The notes under the pieces were generated by a model. That model had not been told where the DNA came from, did no database searches, and worked only from the letters and a program-made list of their open reading frames with translations. Of a stretch of 64,000 nt of DNA, positions 23,211 to 34,610 are shown one piece after another; positions within the stretch are counted from its first letter, which is position 1, and every line of letters starts with the position of its first letter. The DNA comes from Allium sativum (lineage: Eukaryota > Streptophyta > Magnoliopsida > Asparagales > Amaryllidaceae), in assembly GCA_030737875.1 (NCBI GenBank), contig CM060920.1, positions 481,150,861-481,214,860 on the forward strand. Direction: 5' to 3'. A program made the translations under genes and the position numbers.

Positions 23211-24619
23211 GACTAGTAGGGCCTAACTCTAAATTCATATTTTCTGAGATGCTTCCTAGGCTTTGCCATTCTCCTTCCTCTCTAAATCTTTTCAGAGATT
23301 AAAATATTAATTTTAGGAAATTCTAATTCAAGATTTGAAGATAAAAGAGTGTAAATCTATGGCATAGGTATGCAGATTTCTGATCAACGTGAGGTAAGTT
23401 CTTAAATCTGATTCATTTAGGTTTCTCTTCCTCTTTCCCTCTTCTTTTAGTTTCAGATTTGTAAATCTGTGTTTGTTTAATATTAGATTCAGTCAGAGAA
23501 ACCACGAAATAACAAACCTGGATCAGATTCAAGGACTGGAAAGCTGTCAGGTGAGTGGATTTAGAATTATACCTTTTGAATAACGGTATATTTACCGTTT
23601 ACATTCCCCGTCATTCTTAGTAGGTTAAATAACTGTAAAATGAGATAATTGTGGTATAGTTTATTTTCAGTTATGTTAAGACTATTATTATTGTATAGAT
23701 ATATTCTATAAATTTGTTAATTGGATTATTTTTAACTGTAATATTAGAATTGTGGAATTTACAATAAAAGTGAATATGGTACTGAAAATGTTGTTAATGA
23801 CAAATTGGATATTGTAAATCAAATTATAGTGAAATTGGGAATAATGAAAAAAGAATAGATGTGCCTAGTTTGTATGGAAAATTTACATTAATTGGAAAAT
23901 TGTAAATAACCGCACTAAGACACAAGGTTTAAGTTCAACATATGGTAGAAGTCTGCTCGGAACCGCCCAGCAAATCCAACATTCACAAGTGGTCAGCTTA
24001 ATGTGAGAGGTCTGTTGCATAAACACACACATATATATAAGTATATGTATACAACATACAATAAATAAATAAATAATGTCAGTTAGGGGTACAACAAATA
24101 GATATTTTGGGGATTGATAAAATAAGCATACTTCATTGTTAATTAATGTCTTAGGAAATTATAACCACTAGGTTCATAAGTGACATTAATTGTAATCAAT
24201 AGAAATAAATGCTATGTGTGAAAATATACAAGACGGTAAAGAGATGGATGTTACAACAGCAAAAGTTTGGTTAATGTAAAAGAACCAAAGAAAATGTGAT
24301 GAACATGGAATATAACCTATTATAATTAAATATATTAACAAGAATGCAATAAAATAAGTAGTCTTGTCCTATGGACAAGTGGACTTATAACATGAGTTAT
24401 AATAAATGAAAGGGTAACTTATTAATAAACCTTAGTTAAAAGAATTAAGTTAACTAGTAAACAAAAACGATAAGTTGTGATGATAGTGTAAGATTTATGA
24501 TTAAATAAGAAATTATTATCATTATCCCTCTTATAGTATTCGTTGATTATAAGAATTGATATCGAATATAAGTAGATAAAATTTCTGGATAATCAATGTA
24601 CTTCGATGTATCTCTTGTA

Positions 24620-24905
24620 ACTCTGATGTAATATTATTGTAATGATAATAGAAAAGTTCTTTCACTTTTGTGCAAATGGGTAAGTACCCCTAACAATTCG
24701 TCTTTATGAACGGTTTAATTCGGTTTAATTACCGGTGAAAACCGGACAAAAAGAATGACCTGCCTTTTTTGCCCGTTTCTCACCGGTAATTAAACCAACT
24801 TAACTGTTCATAAAGACGGATTGTTAGAGGTACTTACACATTTGCACAAAAGTAAAAGAACCTTTCCACTATCATTACAATAATATCAAATTAGAGTTAT
24901 AAGGA
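24620..24905. repeat. Large inverted repeat (two LTR tails, end to end)
   Basis: The arms at about 24620-24758 and 24763-24905 are near-complementary over ~140 bp with only a few bases between them, centred on AATGACCTGCC near 24760. The transcript or single strand could fold into a long hairpin. Confidence 0.75.
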
Positions 24906-25042
24906 ATATCAGAGTACAATACATGCTCAACGGAAAGAAACACAAATAGGCCTTCAACAGAAGAAGTAAAATCCAAAGCCTAACTCTAGCTCCAACTTGA
25001 ATCCAGCTCTGAAGACTAAATCTGCAAACCAAACTACTAGTT

Positions 25043-25114
25043 GCCCGTGTAAAAATTATGGGCACCTAGAGTTTAGGTATGGGAACAATAAACTCCAGGT
25101 CAGTCAAATGACTG
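25043..25114 (-). other. Triple-hairpin module, copy 4 (minus strand)
   Basis: On the minus strand: H1 is CAGTC-ATTT-GACTG (25114-25101). H2 arms are ACCTGGAGTTT (25100-25090) and AAACTCTAGGT (25074-25064), 11 bp with one G-U. H3 is GCCC (25063-25060) with GGGC (25046-25043). The helices abut exactly as in the other copies, although the outer H2 bases and all loops differ. Confidence 0.7.
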
Positions 25115-27405
25115 GTGCGAAAACTCAAAACGGTTGTTTTTAGGGTTGATTTTAAAGTTAGATAATTCACCGGACCACACTGCCAATGCAGAATGGGTTT
25201 ACTCCATGTGAATATCAGTGCATAAAAATTTGCAATGACTTTTTGAAAAATGAAACTAACATAAGGTCTCGCGGCACACACACAATACAAACACACACAT
25301 GGGCGAGGTTTCTCCTTATGATAGTCAAAAAATGTTTTTTTACGTAGACATCCTCTTTCATATTATTATTAGTGCATAGTGTGAAAAGCATTTCGAAAGT
25401 AAATATGTTAAACTGGCCATAGTAATGCCCCATCCCATTATACTGACATAATCCTGCCAGTAACCAACAGACAATACAAACAAAACCGTACAAGCTCTTA
25501 GTGGAGATTGGGTTTCCAACAATGACCAGGCAAAGGAACTTCCTTACCGAACCAAATTGAACACCTCTAGAGGGATGTCCGAGGATCAACTCATGCTCCT
25601 CATGCTAAAACAAGGCTTGGTTACCTCTGTAACTAGGTAATAACTAGGTAACTTAGAGTATGCCACACTTCTTAAACTTCTACACTAGTTTATTGTACAC
25701 TAATTAGTGAAGAATTAGTTATAATTTGGATAGTTAACTAGTGTAATCAGTCTGAACCGGCTATGGATGTTAATGGTTGATGTTTGTTGTGATGGATGTT
25801 GGTTGCGTAGTTTAGAACACACACACACACACACACTATATTAAGCGTTAGTGTTATAACGCTTATGCGCGGTTATTATTTAATTAATTATGTTGATGAT
25901 GGTTGTTATGGATGTTTATAATGGTTGTTGATGTTGTTTCGCACACACTATGACACAACAATTATGGTATTATATTGGTGATAAGCAAATCTCCTTCGTA
26001 ATTATAAATAATATTATTATTGAAATTGGAGGTTAGTAATTGGAAAAGACACATATGTATGAGTACATATATATTGATAAAGTCACAATCAAAATAAAAT
26101 AAAATAAATATCGGAACGTCCTAGGATGATAGAGAGGATATCATATAGGTTTGGGTTCAGAAAATATAGTTTTCTGCTCTCTCTAGCTATCCCTAACTAA
26201 TCCGGCGGACGGGATGATTAATTCAAAACTTAATTTGAATTTAGAAATAAATTGGAATTTAATATTTTATTAATAAAATATTAAGTGAAAAATAATAGTT
26301 GAATATTAAACTCGAAATAATTTGGAAAGTCAATTTATATAAATTTAAATGATTTTAAATGGTTTATATAATTACATAATGCTTTTCTAAGGTATTTTGA
26401 GGTATCAAAGAATAATATTTATTGCGGTCAAAATTGAGCTTGTTGCACAACGATGATTCGCGTATTTTAGTTATAAACGCTCAAACTTTTGCAATTCAAA
26501 TTGGATTTACATGAAATGAAAAACTTTTGATTTCTATTAACAAGAACTTTCAAATGGCTGAAAGAAAATTTTAATTTCGACTTATAATTTTCAAGTTATG
26601 TTTAAAATCGTTTTAGAAAAAGACGATGTAAGTGCAGTTTGCCAACTATAAATGTAAACAACTATTTTTAAATGGTTTAAAATATGGATTTTTTTTGTAA
26701 AATCATTATAAATTAATTAGAAGTGTTTTGAACTGGAAAATTTAAGGTTTGGATAATATAAAGGTTATTTTGATCAAGTTACCTAATATAACTGTTTTGT
26801 AACACTGTTGTAACTCTTTCTTTGGAAACAATCTATTTTGAAATTTTTAACCCGCAAACTATTTTTCGAACTATAACTAATCATTTTTAAATGATTTTTG
26901 GAACGTTTTCAAAGGTTTAAAAGTGTTCAAAATTTTTATGTGGATTTTAAATTGATTTATTTAATATTAAAACTGGTTTTTCAATTTTAAATAATTGGAT
27001 ATGGCTGAGAATAAATCTTCAGATGTTTTATATTAATTCGGTAGATGATGACTCTTACTATTTGAGGGATTTAAAAGGTATTTCTCTATTATTCCGCTTA
27101 TAGTGTGAGTTGTATACGGAGATTAATATTGATGATACGTTGATGGTATTTCTATCCAGATCTAATGTCAAAGAGTTGGGTAAATAATTTAATTAAAATA
27201 CGGGATTCCCAATTTGATTGTGATAAGTGGGATAGAAATAATCTTTAGATATTTGATATGAAATTCTATGTTCTAAATGTATACTATTTAAGGATTTTTG
27301 AAGATATTATTATTATATAGTTATTCCACTTATAGTATTCATTGATTATAAGAATTGATATCGAATATAGGTAGATACAATTTCTGTGTAACTTATGTTC
27401 AATAT

Positions 27406-27475
27406 CAATGACTGACCTGGAGTTTATTATTGCCACACCTAAACTCTGGGTGCCCATAATTTTTACATGGAAAGC
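27406..27475 (+). other. Triple-hairpin module, copy 5 (partly decayed)
   Basis: H2 is intact: ACCTGGAGTTT (27415-27425) and AAACTCTGGGT (27441-27451). The 5' arm of H1 is lost, and the H3 3' arm reads GGAA instead of GGGC. It lies about 350 nt before the LTR end at 27764. Confidence 0.55.
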
Positions 27476-29143
27476 TAGTAGTTTGGTTCGCAGATTTAGT
27501 CTTTAGAGCTGGATTCAAGTTGGAGCTAGAGTTATGCTTTGGATTTTACTTCTTCCCCTGAAGGCCTATTTGTATTTCTTATCACTGAGCGTATATTGTA
27601 CTTTGATATTCCTTGTAACTATGATGTAATATTATTGTAACGATAATGGAAACGTTCGTTTACTTTTGTGCAAATGTGTAAGTACCCCTAATAATCCGTC
27701 TTTATGAACGGTTTAAGTTGGTTTAATTACCGGCGAGAAACGGGCAAAAAGGCGGGTCGTTACATTTTGAATAAGGCAGACTTATGGGATGAAATAAATT
27801 GTACTTAATCATATACATTAAGTAACATGTTAACAAAAAACATGTGGATTGGAATAAGATATACTTAATTATACATTAAGTAGAACATGTTATTGGAATT
27901 TGTAAACTTGTAATTGACAATAAATAACATGGTAATAAAAAAGGGATTGTAGGTTTCTTTCGTTAATTACAATCTAGTGTAAAAGGTTGTAGATTACTGT
28001 CGTTAAAGTAAGCGCGATTAAAAGACTAGACATAGGATTTAATAACACGTTTGCCTGATGCGCTTGGACCAGTCCGCATGAACGAAGGTGAAGAAACCAA
28101 CGAGGTAGATCATCGGGGTATCTAGAGACACGAAAGGAACACGTTCATCTGAGTACTCTACTTGATTACTTAGCGGGATTGGAGGGAAGTACGCAGCTTC
28201 TGAGGGACGTATTAGGGAACTCCGTGGTGGTCCTTTGTTGCGGTACACACATAAGATGTACTTGCAGAGGTGGGGTCTGCACGATACCACCCAGTGGGTG
28301 TACCTTGACTGCAACAGTAGCTTGGCAGTTAAAAGCCTGTGGTAGTATGACATTGGGGTGATTCAACGGTTTGAATTGCTCGATGAGGGAGGTTGGTCAA
28401 GACCAAATTAAGGATAGTAATCATCGAATACCTATCATCGACAATTAGTGGGATGCAGAAAGACTAGAGCCAAACCAAGATACCATTGTCCTTTCACTAT
28501 CGAGGCATGGTTAAAGGACATGCCAAATTTGATGCTAGATTGGTTGTTAGGGACACATCATTAGCTACTGATGGAGTCTTTCACTAGTTGAGGGAGGGGC
28601 CAGGGTGGGGCTATAGGCACCGTGAAAAAGCAGACCAAACTTGGACATCTATACTGTAGGTCCTTTACGTGGACCTATAAAGATATGAAAAAGCTCCTGA
28701 TCAAGTTTTGTGCATTGGATGTAGCCCCATTACAGGACTTAAGGTACAGTAGACAGTACGTACTGTGAGGGCCTAGGTATACGCACCGGGTGGTGTATCG
28801 TAAACATTAGGGCAGTACTTCATACGCTTTCATGGCATAGAGATGATGGTTATATGCGGTAAAGTGACGTTATGATTTGGAGTTTCGCACGTCGTTCGGC
28901 GTAGGATATGCTTTCGTGACAAGGTAGTGGAGACTGTGCGAGGAGGGTACTACGGGGAGTACCTTGATATGTTGGGGGTTGCTACATATATACTACATTA
29001 GGTTAATCAACTGGGAAGTAGATGGGTATGACGTGAGTATAGAGAGCCTTGAGTGCTGTTAATCCAAACAACCTAATAAATAAGAAAACATAACTAAACG
29101 GTATATATAGGATTATTTCAGAATGTATAAATTATCTAGTCAC

Positions 29144-29160
29144 CAGAACTTTGTATTCTG
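29144..29160 (+). other. H1-type hairpin in the solo LTR
   Basis: CAGAA (29144-29148) and TTCTG (29156-29160) pair around a 7-base loop inside the conserved frame CACCAG...CTGACC, 267 nt before the LTR end. The inner two pairs are AA/TT here against TC/GA and AC/GT elsewhere. H2 and H3 are not clear. Confidence 0.5.
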
Positions 29161-29973
29161 ACCCTTTCCTCATAACACGCTCGCAGGCTAGGTTTGTGGC
29201 AGAGATATGATAGGTTTGGATACAGGTTAGGCAGTATTATTACCTCGGTAAGGCTATATTATATTATATTACGTTATATTTTATCCATTCCGTTGTGAGT
29301 TTTTTTTGTGAGCTCTGATATATTTATTATCTCTGTCTTTTCTGTAGGATACCAGATAAGCCGTCTTGAGCTTCGATAAATTGAGATTTTAATAAAAAGA
29401 TGGTTTGTCGAAATTCGGGTTGTTACAAAAATCCATCTATCGGCTGATGTTTTCATGGAACCTTCTTCTTTGAAAAATTTCTTCTTTTTGTAAGTTTGTC
29501 CAGTTTATCTTCAATAATTTTCCTTTTAAAGAAGGAAAATATTTTCGCAAGATGGGTTAAGAATGCTTTTCCATTTGGTAGCTTATCTCTCAAAATCTTT
29601 ATCTATTTTTTTCTCAAAGAGAGTCTCCCATGTCTAAAACCAAATTTCTTTTTTTATTTTCAAGGATGAATTATTCTTGTTAAATTAATCTTTCATGGAA
29701 ATAATTGTGGTTGGATTTATGTGAGACGCGTCGATACTCCAGTTATCTAAGTCATTAGAAAACATAAGTTTCTTTCTTTGTTCCATGATGTGCAAGACAT
29801 TTATTCGGAGCAACTGCTCTTCACATTGTTAAGTATCCATCCAAATTTGAGAGTAATAAGATTAGCCTTCTTCAAATGATTTAACCAACTTATGGTTTTG
29901 TTGATTCCAAGATCTTCCAATATTCTCATTCTGAATTATCTTTAAGGGATAAGGTTGAAGTTGGAAATATAAT

Positions 29974-30066
29974 GTATGCATGGTCGGTAGAGAATTCACT
30001 AAATCTTAGCTATGAAAGCTTAAGATGCTCAACAAGGTTGAAGGTTCAAGTCCTTGTAGCCCAAAA
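29974..30066 (+). repeat. Possible tRNA-derived (SINE-like) piece
   Basis: TGGTCGGTAGAG at 29981-29992 resembles an A box, and GGTTCAAGTCC at 30043-30053 is a good B box, followed by CTTGTAGCCC and an A-run. The 62-bp spacing would suit a long-variable-arm tRNA ancestor. No cloverleaf closes. Confidence 0.35.
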
Positions 30067-30831
30067 AATGTTAGATCAAAAAATGGTTAAACACTTCAAA
30101 TGATCCTTGAAGGATAAGTGTGCGAGGTTTAGGAGTACGCTCGATGCCAAGTGGAGAAGTTCAAATCCAATCAGTCTGCTTTGATTGAACCAGTAAGCCA
30201 GTTTTAAGCTACATAACCATTTCGAAAGGAAAATAGCCGAACTAAGGCTTGAAATGTTGCTTCGAAAGGAAAAAAAAGCAAGGAAGAGCAAGGATAGAAG
30301 CTGCAAGAGTGCTTCGAGTATGCAAGTTGGTTATGCAGTCCTTATTTAAATCGAAGTTATGAGTAGAAGCCAATGTTCAAATATGCAGAGGTAACTTGAA
30401 ACATGTTAGTTCACTAAACTTTGAGGTAGTTCAAAACATCGCGTGTATGCTCTGTCAGTTCGAAATTCATAGGAGTCAAAGTAAGAAGTATGTTAAGTCC
30501 TTCCATAGTCATAATGTCATTGATCATCCTTGTGATATGTTAGTTCAAAATGTTATAGATGAAAACCCTATGTTATTTCAATTCGAAAAGTACATTGGAA
30601 TTTATAAATGCAAATTTAAATTGTTTTGAGCATAATCTTCCCTAATTTGAATTAGAGTTTTGAAAGAAAAACAGAGACTTAAGAAGGGAAATGAATTGAT
30701 CAGCCCCTTTTCTGATGTCATCTTGCTCCTATTTATGGGAGGGAGCTCTTGGTCATGTCCTTCTGAACTTCTTTCGAGTGATTTGGTGATGCTTTAAGCG
30801 ATTTTGTGATGCTTTGAGCGGATAGGACCTT

Positions 30832-30957
30832 CTTTGATCAGATGGTTGCTTCAAATAGGTAGGTAATACACAACTTCGATACTTTACCCTGCTTTGATCA
30901 GATGGTTGCTTCAAATAGGTAGGTAATACACAACTTCGACACTTTACCCTGCTTTGA
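30832..30957 (+). repeat. 60-bp tandem duplication
   Basis: Units at 30832-30891 and 30892-30951 differ at a single base (30880 T, 30940 C), and a third unit starts (CTTTGA) at 30952. It is recent compared with the decayed repeats around it. Confidence 0.9.
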
Positions 30958-31959
30958 GGAGTTGACTTCGTAGATCCTTACTTCGAAGGACATTGTTTCA
31001 AACGCCTTGGCTTTGAATCAATTAGGTTCGAAGGCTTTGTCTTTCTGCTTCGAATGTTCATGCTTCACTGATCCTGGCCTTGCGATGACTTTGACAAAAT
31101 TGCTTTGATCATATAGGCTTCGAAAGCGGTCCTTCTCTTTTGAAGTCCTCAGGTTTAAAGGCTTCGATGGATTCTTTAGATGCTTTATTTATAAAATGAC
31201 TTCAAAGAAAGTTGTTTCGAGCATTTTGAAATCCAATTGGGTTTTCTTGGATCGAAACTAGGCATTCTCCTGATATTAAGACTTCTACGCTATTGCAATT
31301 ATTTCTAAAGCTCTTTGTTGTGATCCATCAAAGGGGTGCTCTTGAAGCAGGTTGCACTGAGGCGAGGCGCTTTGGAGCATTGTGTTGTGCTTCTCCTTTG
31401 AATATTCTTGGCTCGATAATCAATTTTGATGCTTTAAACCCGAATCCAAATCGAAGTAATTTATGGTGTAACAAAACCAATTCCAGAGACTCGCTTTGCA
31501 TTTCGTAGTTTGAGTGGAATGCGGTTTGAAATAAGTCCAATTTTAGAGAGTATGACTAAAATTCACATTTTTATATCAATTAACCAAATAAACAACACAA
31601 AGAAGTAGATATGGCGATTGACAAACCAATATTCTTTGGAAAAAAAACAAGCTGAATTAATGACATATAAAGAATGAGCCAACAAAGATATTGTGATAAC
31701 AAAGCTTTAATGAACTTTAATGCTAAAGTATAAATTGAAATGCAGTTATTATGACTCTGTTACGTTCATTACTGTCATCATGTATAGGGATAACAGTTTC
31801 ACTTAACATTAAAAATACTTATGTGATGTATAGCAATTTATCGAATTTAAAATGATTCCATTTGTTTTCTAACGCAATGTATTAGTTTTAAATTGGGAAA
31901 CCTATGATAGTTTTACTTTACTTCTTTCCTTGATTGTCAAAATGTTTAAGCACATACCT

Positions 31960-32365
31960 ATTACATATTTTGTTCTCTTGTTGATTTTACATCTTCAAAT
32001 AACAGATTCAACTCTTTGAATTTCATTGGATGACTGCACATGTATTTCATGTATCTGCCTACAAAACCAATCGTTGGGAGGAGAAACAACGTAGGAGATC
32101 ATGCAGGAGAGGTGGAAGTGGGAAGTGAGCTGATCGTTTGGTCAAAACGGTGCAGCACATCCAACTATTATATATTCTGCTCTACTGTTGATTTTACATC
32201 TTCAAAAAACTGACTTAACTTTATGAATTTCTTCGGATGATTACACATGTATTTCACATCTTTGCCCATAAGACCTGATGTTCGGAGCAGAAAATGGAGG
32301 GGGGAGAGGGTCACATAGGAGAAGGAAAGTAGTGAATAAGCCAGTCGTTTAGTCAAACGACACGG
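31960..32365 (-). repeat. Diverged direct duplication with a coding-like segment
   Basis: Two ~200-bp copies (about 31985-32165 and 32185-32362) share 'attttacatcttcaaa.aac', 'tgaatttc.t.ggatga' and 'cacatgtatttca'. A third copy is at 50489-50680. On the minus strand the copies read KYMC.HP.KF..L..FFEDVKST, which looks like a protein remnant I cannot name. At 32198 it begins the larger duplication described below. Confidence 0.5.
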
Positions 32366-32503
32366 TAGGTCCGATGCATGTTTTTTCTTCCTTTTTTCTT
32401 TTCTTTTTATTCTTAATGTTTACTACTGCATATCAAACTAACATTTAAATTTGCATGCTTGAAAGTTAAAATTCACAACTAAAATATAAGATTTTAACAA
32501 AAT

Positions 32504-33256
32504 TCTTTTACAAGATGAAATTGTGTGGAAGAAAAGATTTAGGGTTAATTGGATGGATGAGGGAGACACAAACACCAATTTTTTTCATAAAGTTGCTAAT
32601 GGTAGGAAAAGGTGCAATACCATTAGTCCTATATTAGTTAATGATTCTATATTTTGTGGACAAATTGATCTTAATATATAATTTACTAATTACATTATAG
32701 GAAATTTTGGTAATTCTAATAATCATAGAATTAAGGCTAACTGAATTTGTTATATAATGAGAACAATAGAGTTGATTTAAATGGTTTAAATAGTCCTTTT
32801 ACTGAAGTTGAGATTTTAAAAGATATAAAAGATGTATCTTCAAACAAATCCCCTGGTCTAGATAGTTTCCCTATTTTGTTTTATATTACTTATTTGGATG
32901 TTTTGAAATATGATTTACTTAATAATTTTTTGAGGGCGAATTACAATTAGGTAAATTTAATTTTGCTAACGTGATTTTATTACACAAGAAAATTGGGGCT
33001 AACCTTTCAAAGAGATTTCAAGCCTATTTCTTTATTGAATTGTTTTTAAAAATTATCTCTAAAGTTTTATCCAATATATTAAGTTGTAGAATGTATGAGT
33101 TGATTGATTCTTCTCAAACTGCTTTCGTAAAAATATTACCAATGGTGTTGCGGTTGTCCAGGAATATATTAATTATTATTGTAAGAATAATGTGTCTTGT
33201 ATTATTCTTAAACTTGACTTTGCTAAAGCCTTTGACTCAATTGACGGGATATTTTC
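32504..33256 (+). pseudogene. LINE ORF2 reverse-transcriptase fragment, copy A
   Basis: In broken frames it reads WKKRF..NWMDEGDTNTNFFHKVANGRK, then DVSSNKSPGLDSFP, then SKVLSNILSCRMYELIDSSQTAF, then KLDFAKAFDSID. This is the linker and the first half of the reverse-transcriptase domain of a plant L1-type LINE; the last phrase is motif A with its catalytic Asp. There are several stops and frame changes. It is cut by the Tat insertion and resumes at 47842 with about 30 more bases before the copia LTR at 47875. Confidence 0.8.
33252..33256 (+). repeat. Target-site duplication TTTTC of the Tat element (left)
   Basis: TTTTC precedes the LTR start TGTTATCCAC and recurs at 47842-47846. The uninterrupted site is at 51531-51535 in copy B. 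Confidence 0.93.
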
Positions 33257-34454
33257 TGTTATCCACTAAGATCGATATGTATAACTGATGGGTTATTGAC
33301 GAACTTATACGGGTCGGTTCAGTAACGATTAAGAAGGGGTCGGTTCTCATAGAACTCCTAATCAGCCAGAGTCCTTCAGATCATTTCTTCAAGAAGGGTC
33401 GGTTATAATGGACGAAGTCCCTGGTCATTCTTTTTCTCTTAAAAGCCCTGGTCGTCCTTTTCCTCACAGACTTCTGGTCATTCTTCTCCCTAAGTCGACC
33501 CCATATTTCAGAGGCCAACTCTGCTATGTTCACAAACATCTGGTCGGTCAGGCTCCAGATGCTGATCGGTCGGTTCTCATCCAACCTGGTCGCTCCAAAT
33601 GCAGAAGACAACTGGTCGTTCTTTCCTCCATACCAGCCTAATCATCCCGCATGTCCAGAATGATGCGCCATCCTGTTCCCTCATCACCTGGTCGGTCCGC
33701 TTCGTAGCCTCAATTTCCTGGTCGCTTGCAAGCGTCCTGGTCGTCTTTCCCTTCAACGAGGACTCTGGTCGGTCAAAACAGTATAAAACTGCTTGACAGC
33801 TGGTGACAACTGGTAGTGGCATTCTTGTAAATACCCAAAAATACCGACCAGAACCCTGAATACAAGATTTCAGCCACTCCTCCGCCTATAAATAGCACCC
33901 TACCTCCATTAATTTAAGGGGACTTTTCTGGAAACAAGTGGAGGTGCTGCCAAATCTCTTTTGGACTTCTTCAAGCATTCCAACATCTATTCTTCATAAT
34001 CCAACAAAGACCAATGGAGCATGGAATCATGGCTTCCACAAATGATATATGATAGAGCTTAAGGTCGAAGATCCATGGCAAAAGCTTGGTAATAAGGAGA
34101 TTTCCTCGCTGTCCAAGATATTTCTCTACCATTTTCAGCAATTCAAATGGAAGGATGTCTGTGAGAGAAAGTTTGGTTGAATGTATGAGTGATCTTACCT
34201 TGTAAACAACTTGTTGATAATAAAATTCTCTCTTAAAAGTGGACGTAGACCTCCTCAAAGGTCGAACCACTATAAACTCTTGTCTTCTTTCTATATTTTG
34301 ATGTTTTCATGCATTAGATATGGCCTCACATAATAAAAAAGGTATTATTACGTCTTGCCTTTGAAAAGGTGACATGTTTCCTAAGCATCTCGCCTCCGAT
34401 TAGGTAACGCGTTAAGCAATACTTTGGTTGTTTTGCCAAATTTTGGTGTAAACA
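33257..34454 (+). repeat. 5' LTR of the Tat element
   Basis: It spans TGTTATCCAC to TGTAAACA. U3 holds about ten CTGGTC(G/A) words between 33417 and 33775, which make the overlapping short frames on both strands. The TATA box TATAAATA is at 33887-33894 and the transcript leader follows. A long AT-rich part with polyadenylation-like AATAAA words precedes the end. Confidence 0.93.
33887..33894 (+). promoter_or_regulatory. TATA box of the Tat 5' LTR
   Basis: CGCCTATAAATAGCACC is a strong plant TATA context; the start is expected about 30 bp downstream. The 3' LTR counterpart is at 47272-47279. Confidence 0.75.
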
Positions 34455-34458
34455 ATTA

Positions 34459-34476
34459 GGCGCCCACCGTGGGGCC
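34459..34476 (+). other. Primer binding site, tRNA-Lys type
   Basis: GGCGCCCACCGTGGGGC matches the complement of the 3' end of plant tRNA-Lys(CUU) including most of CCA; the T that would pair with the terminal A is an A here. It starts four bases after the LTR. Confidence 0.8.
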
Positions 34477-34610
34477 TATCTACTTTCTAACATCAAATAT
34501 ATTGTGAAGATCTTGGAGTTTTTGAGCCTAGTCTCAAAATAGACCGCTTGAATCTACGAGTTGGGCCTTCTGACGAACTCTCCTAAAAGTTCAAGCTACT
34601 TTCTGAAATA

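Larger units (their letters stand above)
24500..27764. mobile_element. Nested block of LTR fragments in mixed orientation
   Basis: Three pieces of one LTR family lie inside the solo LTR: a plus-strand tail (about 24505-24758, internally deleted), a minus-strand tail (about 24763-25613) and a longer plus-strand LTR ending CGTTACA at 27764. All share 'gtgcaaatg.gtaagtac.cctaa', 'gtctttatgaacggtt' and 'aattaccgg'. Left ends and a common target duplication were not resolved. The middle (25614-26200) holds an (AC)n run at 25816-25838 and no gene. The frames at 25066-25589 are chance frames in the LTR. Confidence 0.65.
21865..29427 (+). mobile_element. Long solo LTR with nested insertions
   Basis: It begins TGTAACACCC and ends CGGGTTGTTACA, with AAAAT on both sides (21860-21864 and 29428-29432). 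There is no internal domain, so it is a solo LTR left by recombination between two LTRs. Subtracting the nested block (~24500-27764) leaves about 4.3 kb. Similarity to the old minus-strand LTR (3175-20215) is clear at 23090-23230, 24290-24420 and 28025-28370. It shows a TATA box at 23203-23210, a GGGTCGACCC box at 23096-23105, and a single hairpin of the H1 type at 29144-29160. Confidence 0.8.
29433..31960. other. Unclassified AT-rich region, no gene supported
   Basis: The frames at 30076-30306, 30396-30629 and 31293-31540 overlap on both strands and match nothing I recognise. From about 30100 to 31300 the words CTTCGAA and GCTTTGA recur many times, suggesting an old decayed tandem array. A tRNA-like piece lies at 29974-30066 and a 60-bp duplication at 30832-30957. 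Confidence 0.5.

Noticed and set aside
24500..27764. A single intact LTR retrotransposon in the solo LTR
   Set aside because: Fragments are in mixed orientation, no primer site or coding region is seen, and no target duplication could be matched to TTTTG at 27765-27769.
28039..28366. Frames on both strands near 28.1-28.4 kb
   Set aside because: The region aligns with non-coding LTR sequence at 17900-18240 without a conserved frame.
33381..33822. Overlapping frames on both strands, also at 46765-47194
   Set aside because: They lie in the Tat LTR and come from the repeated CTGGTC words; both strands are open for the same reason.
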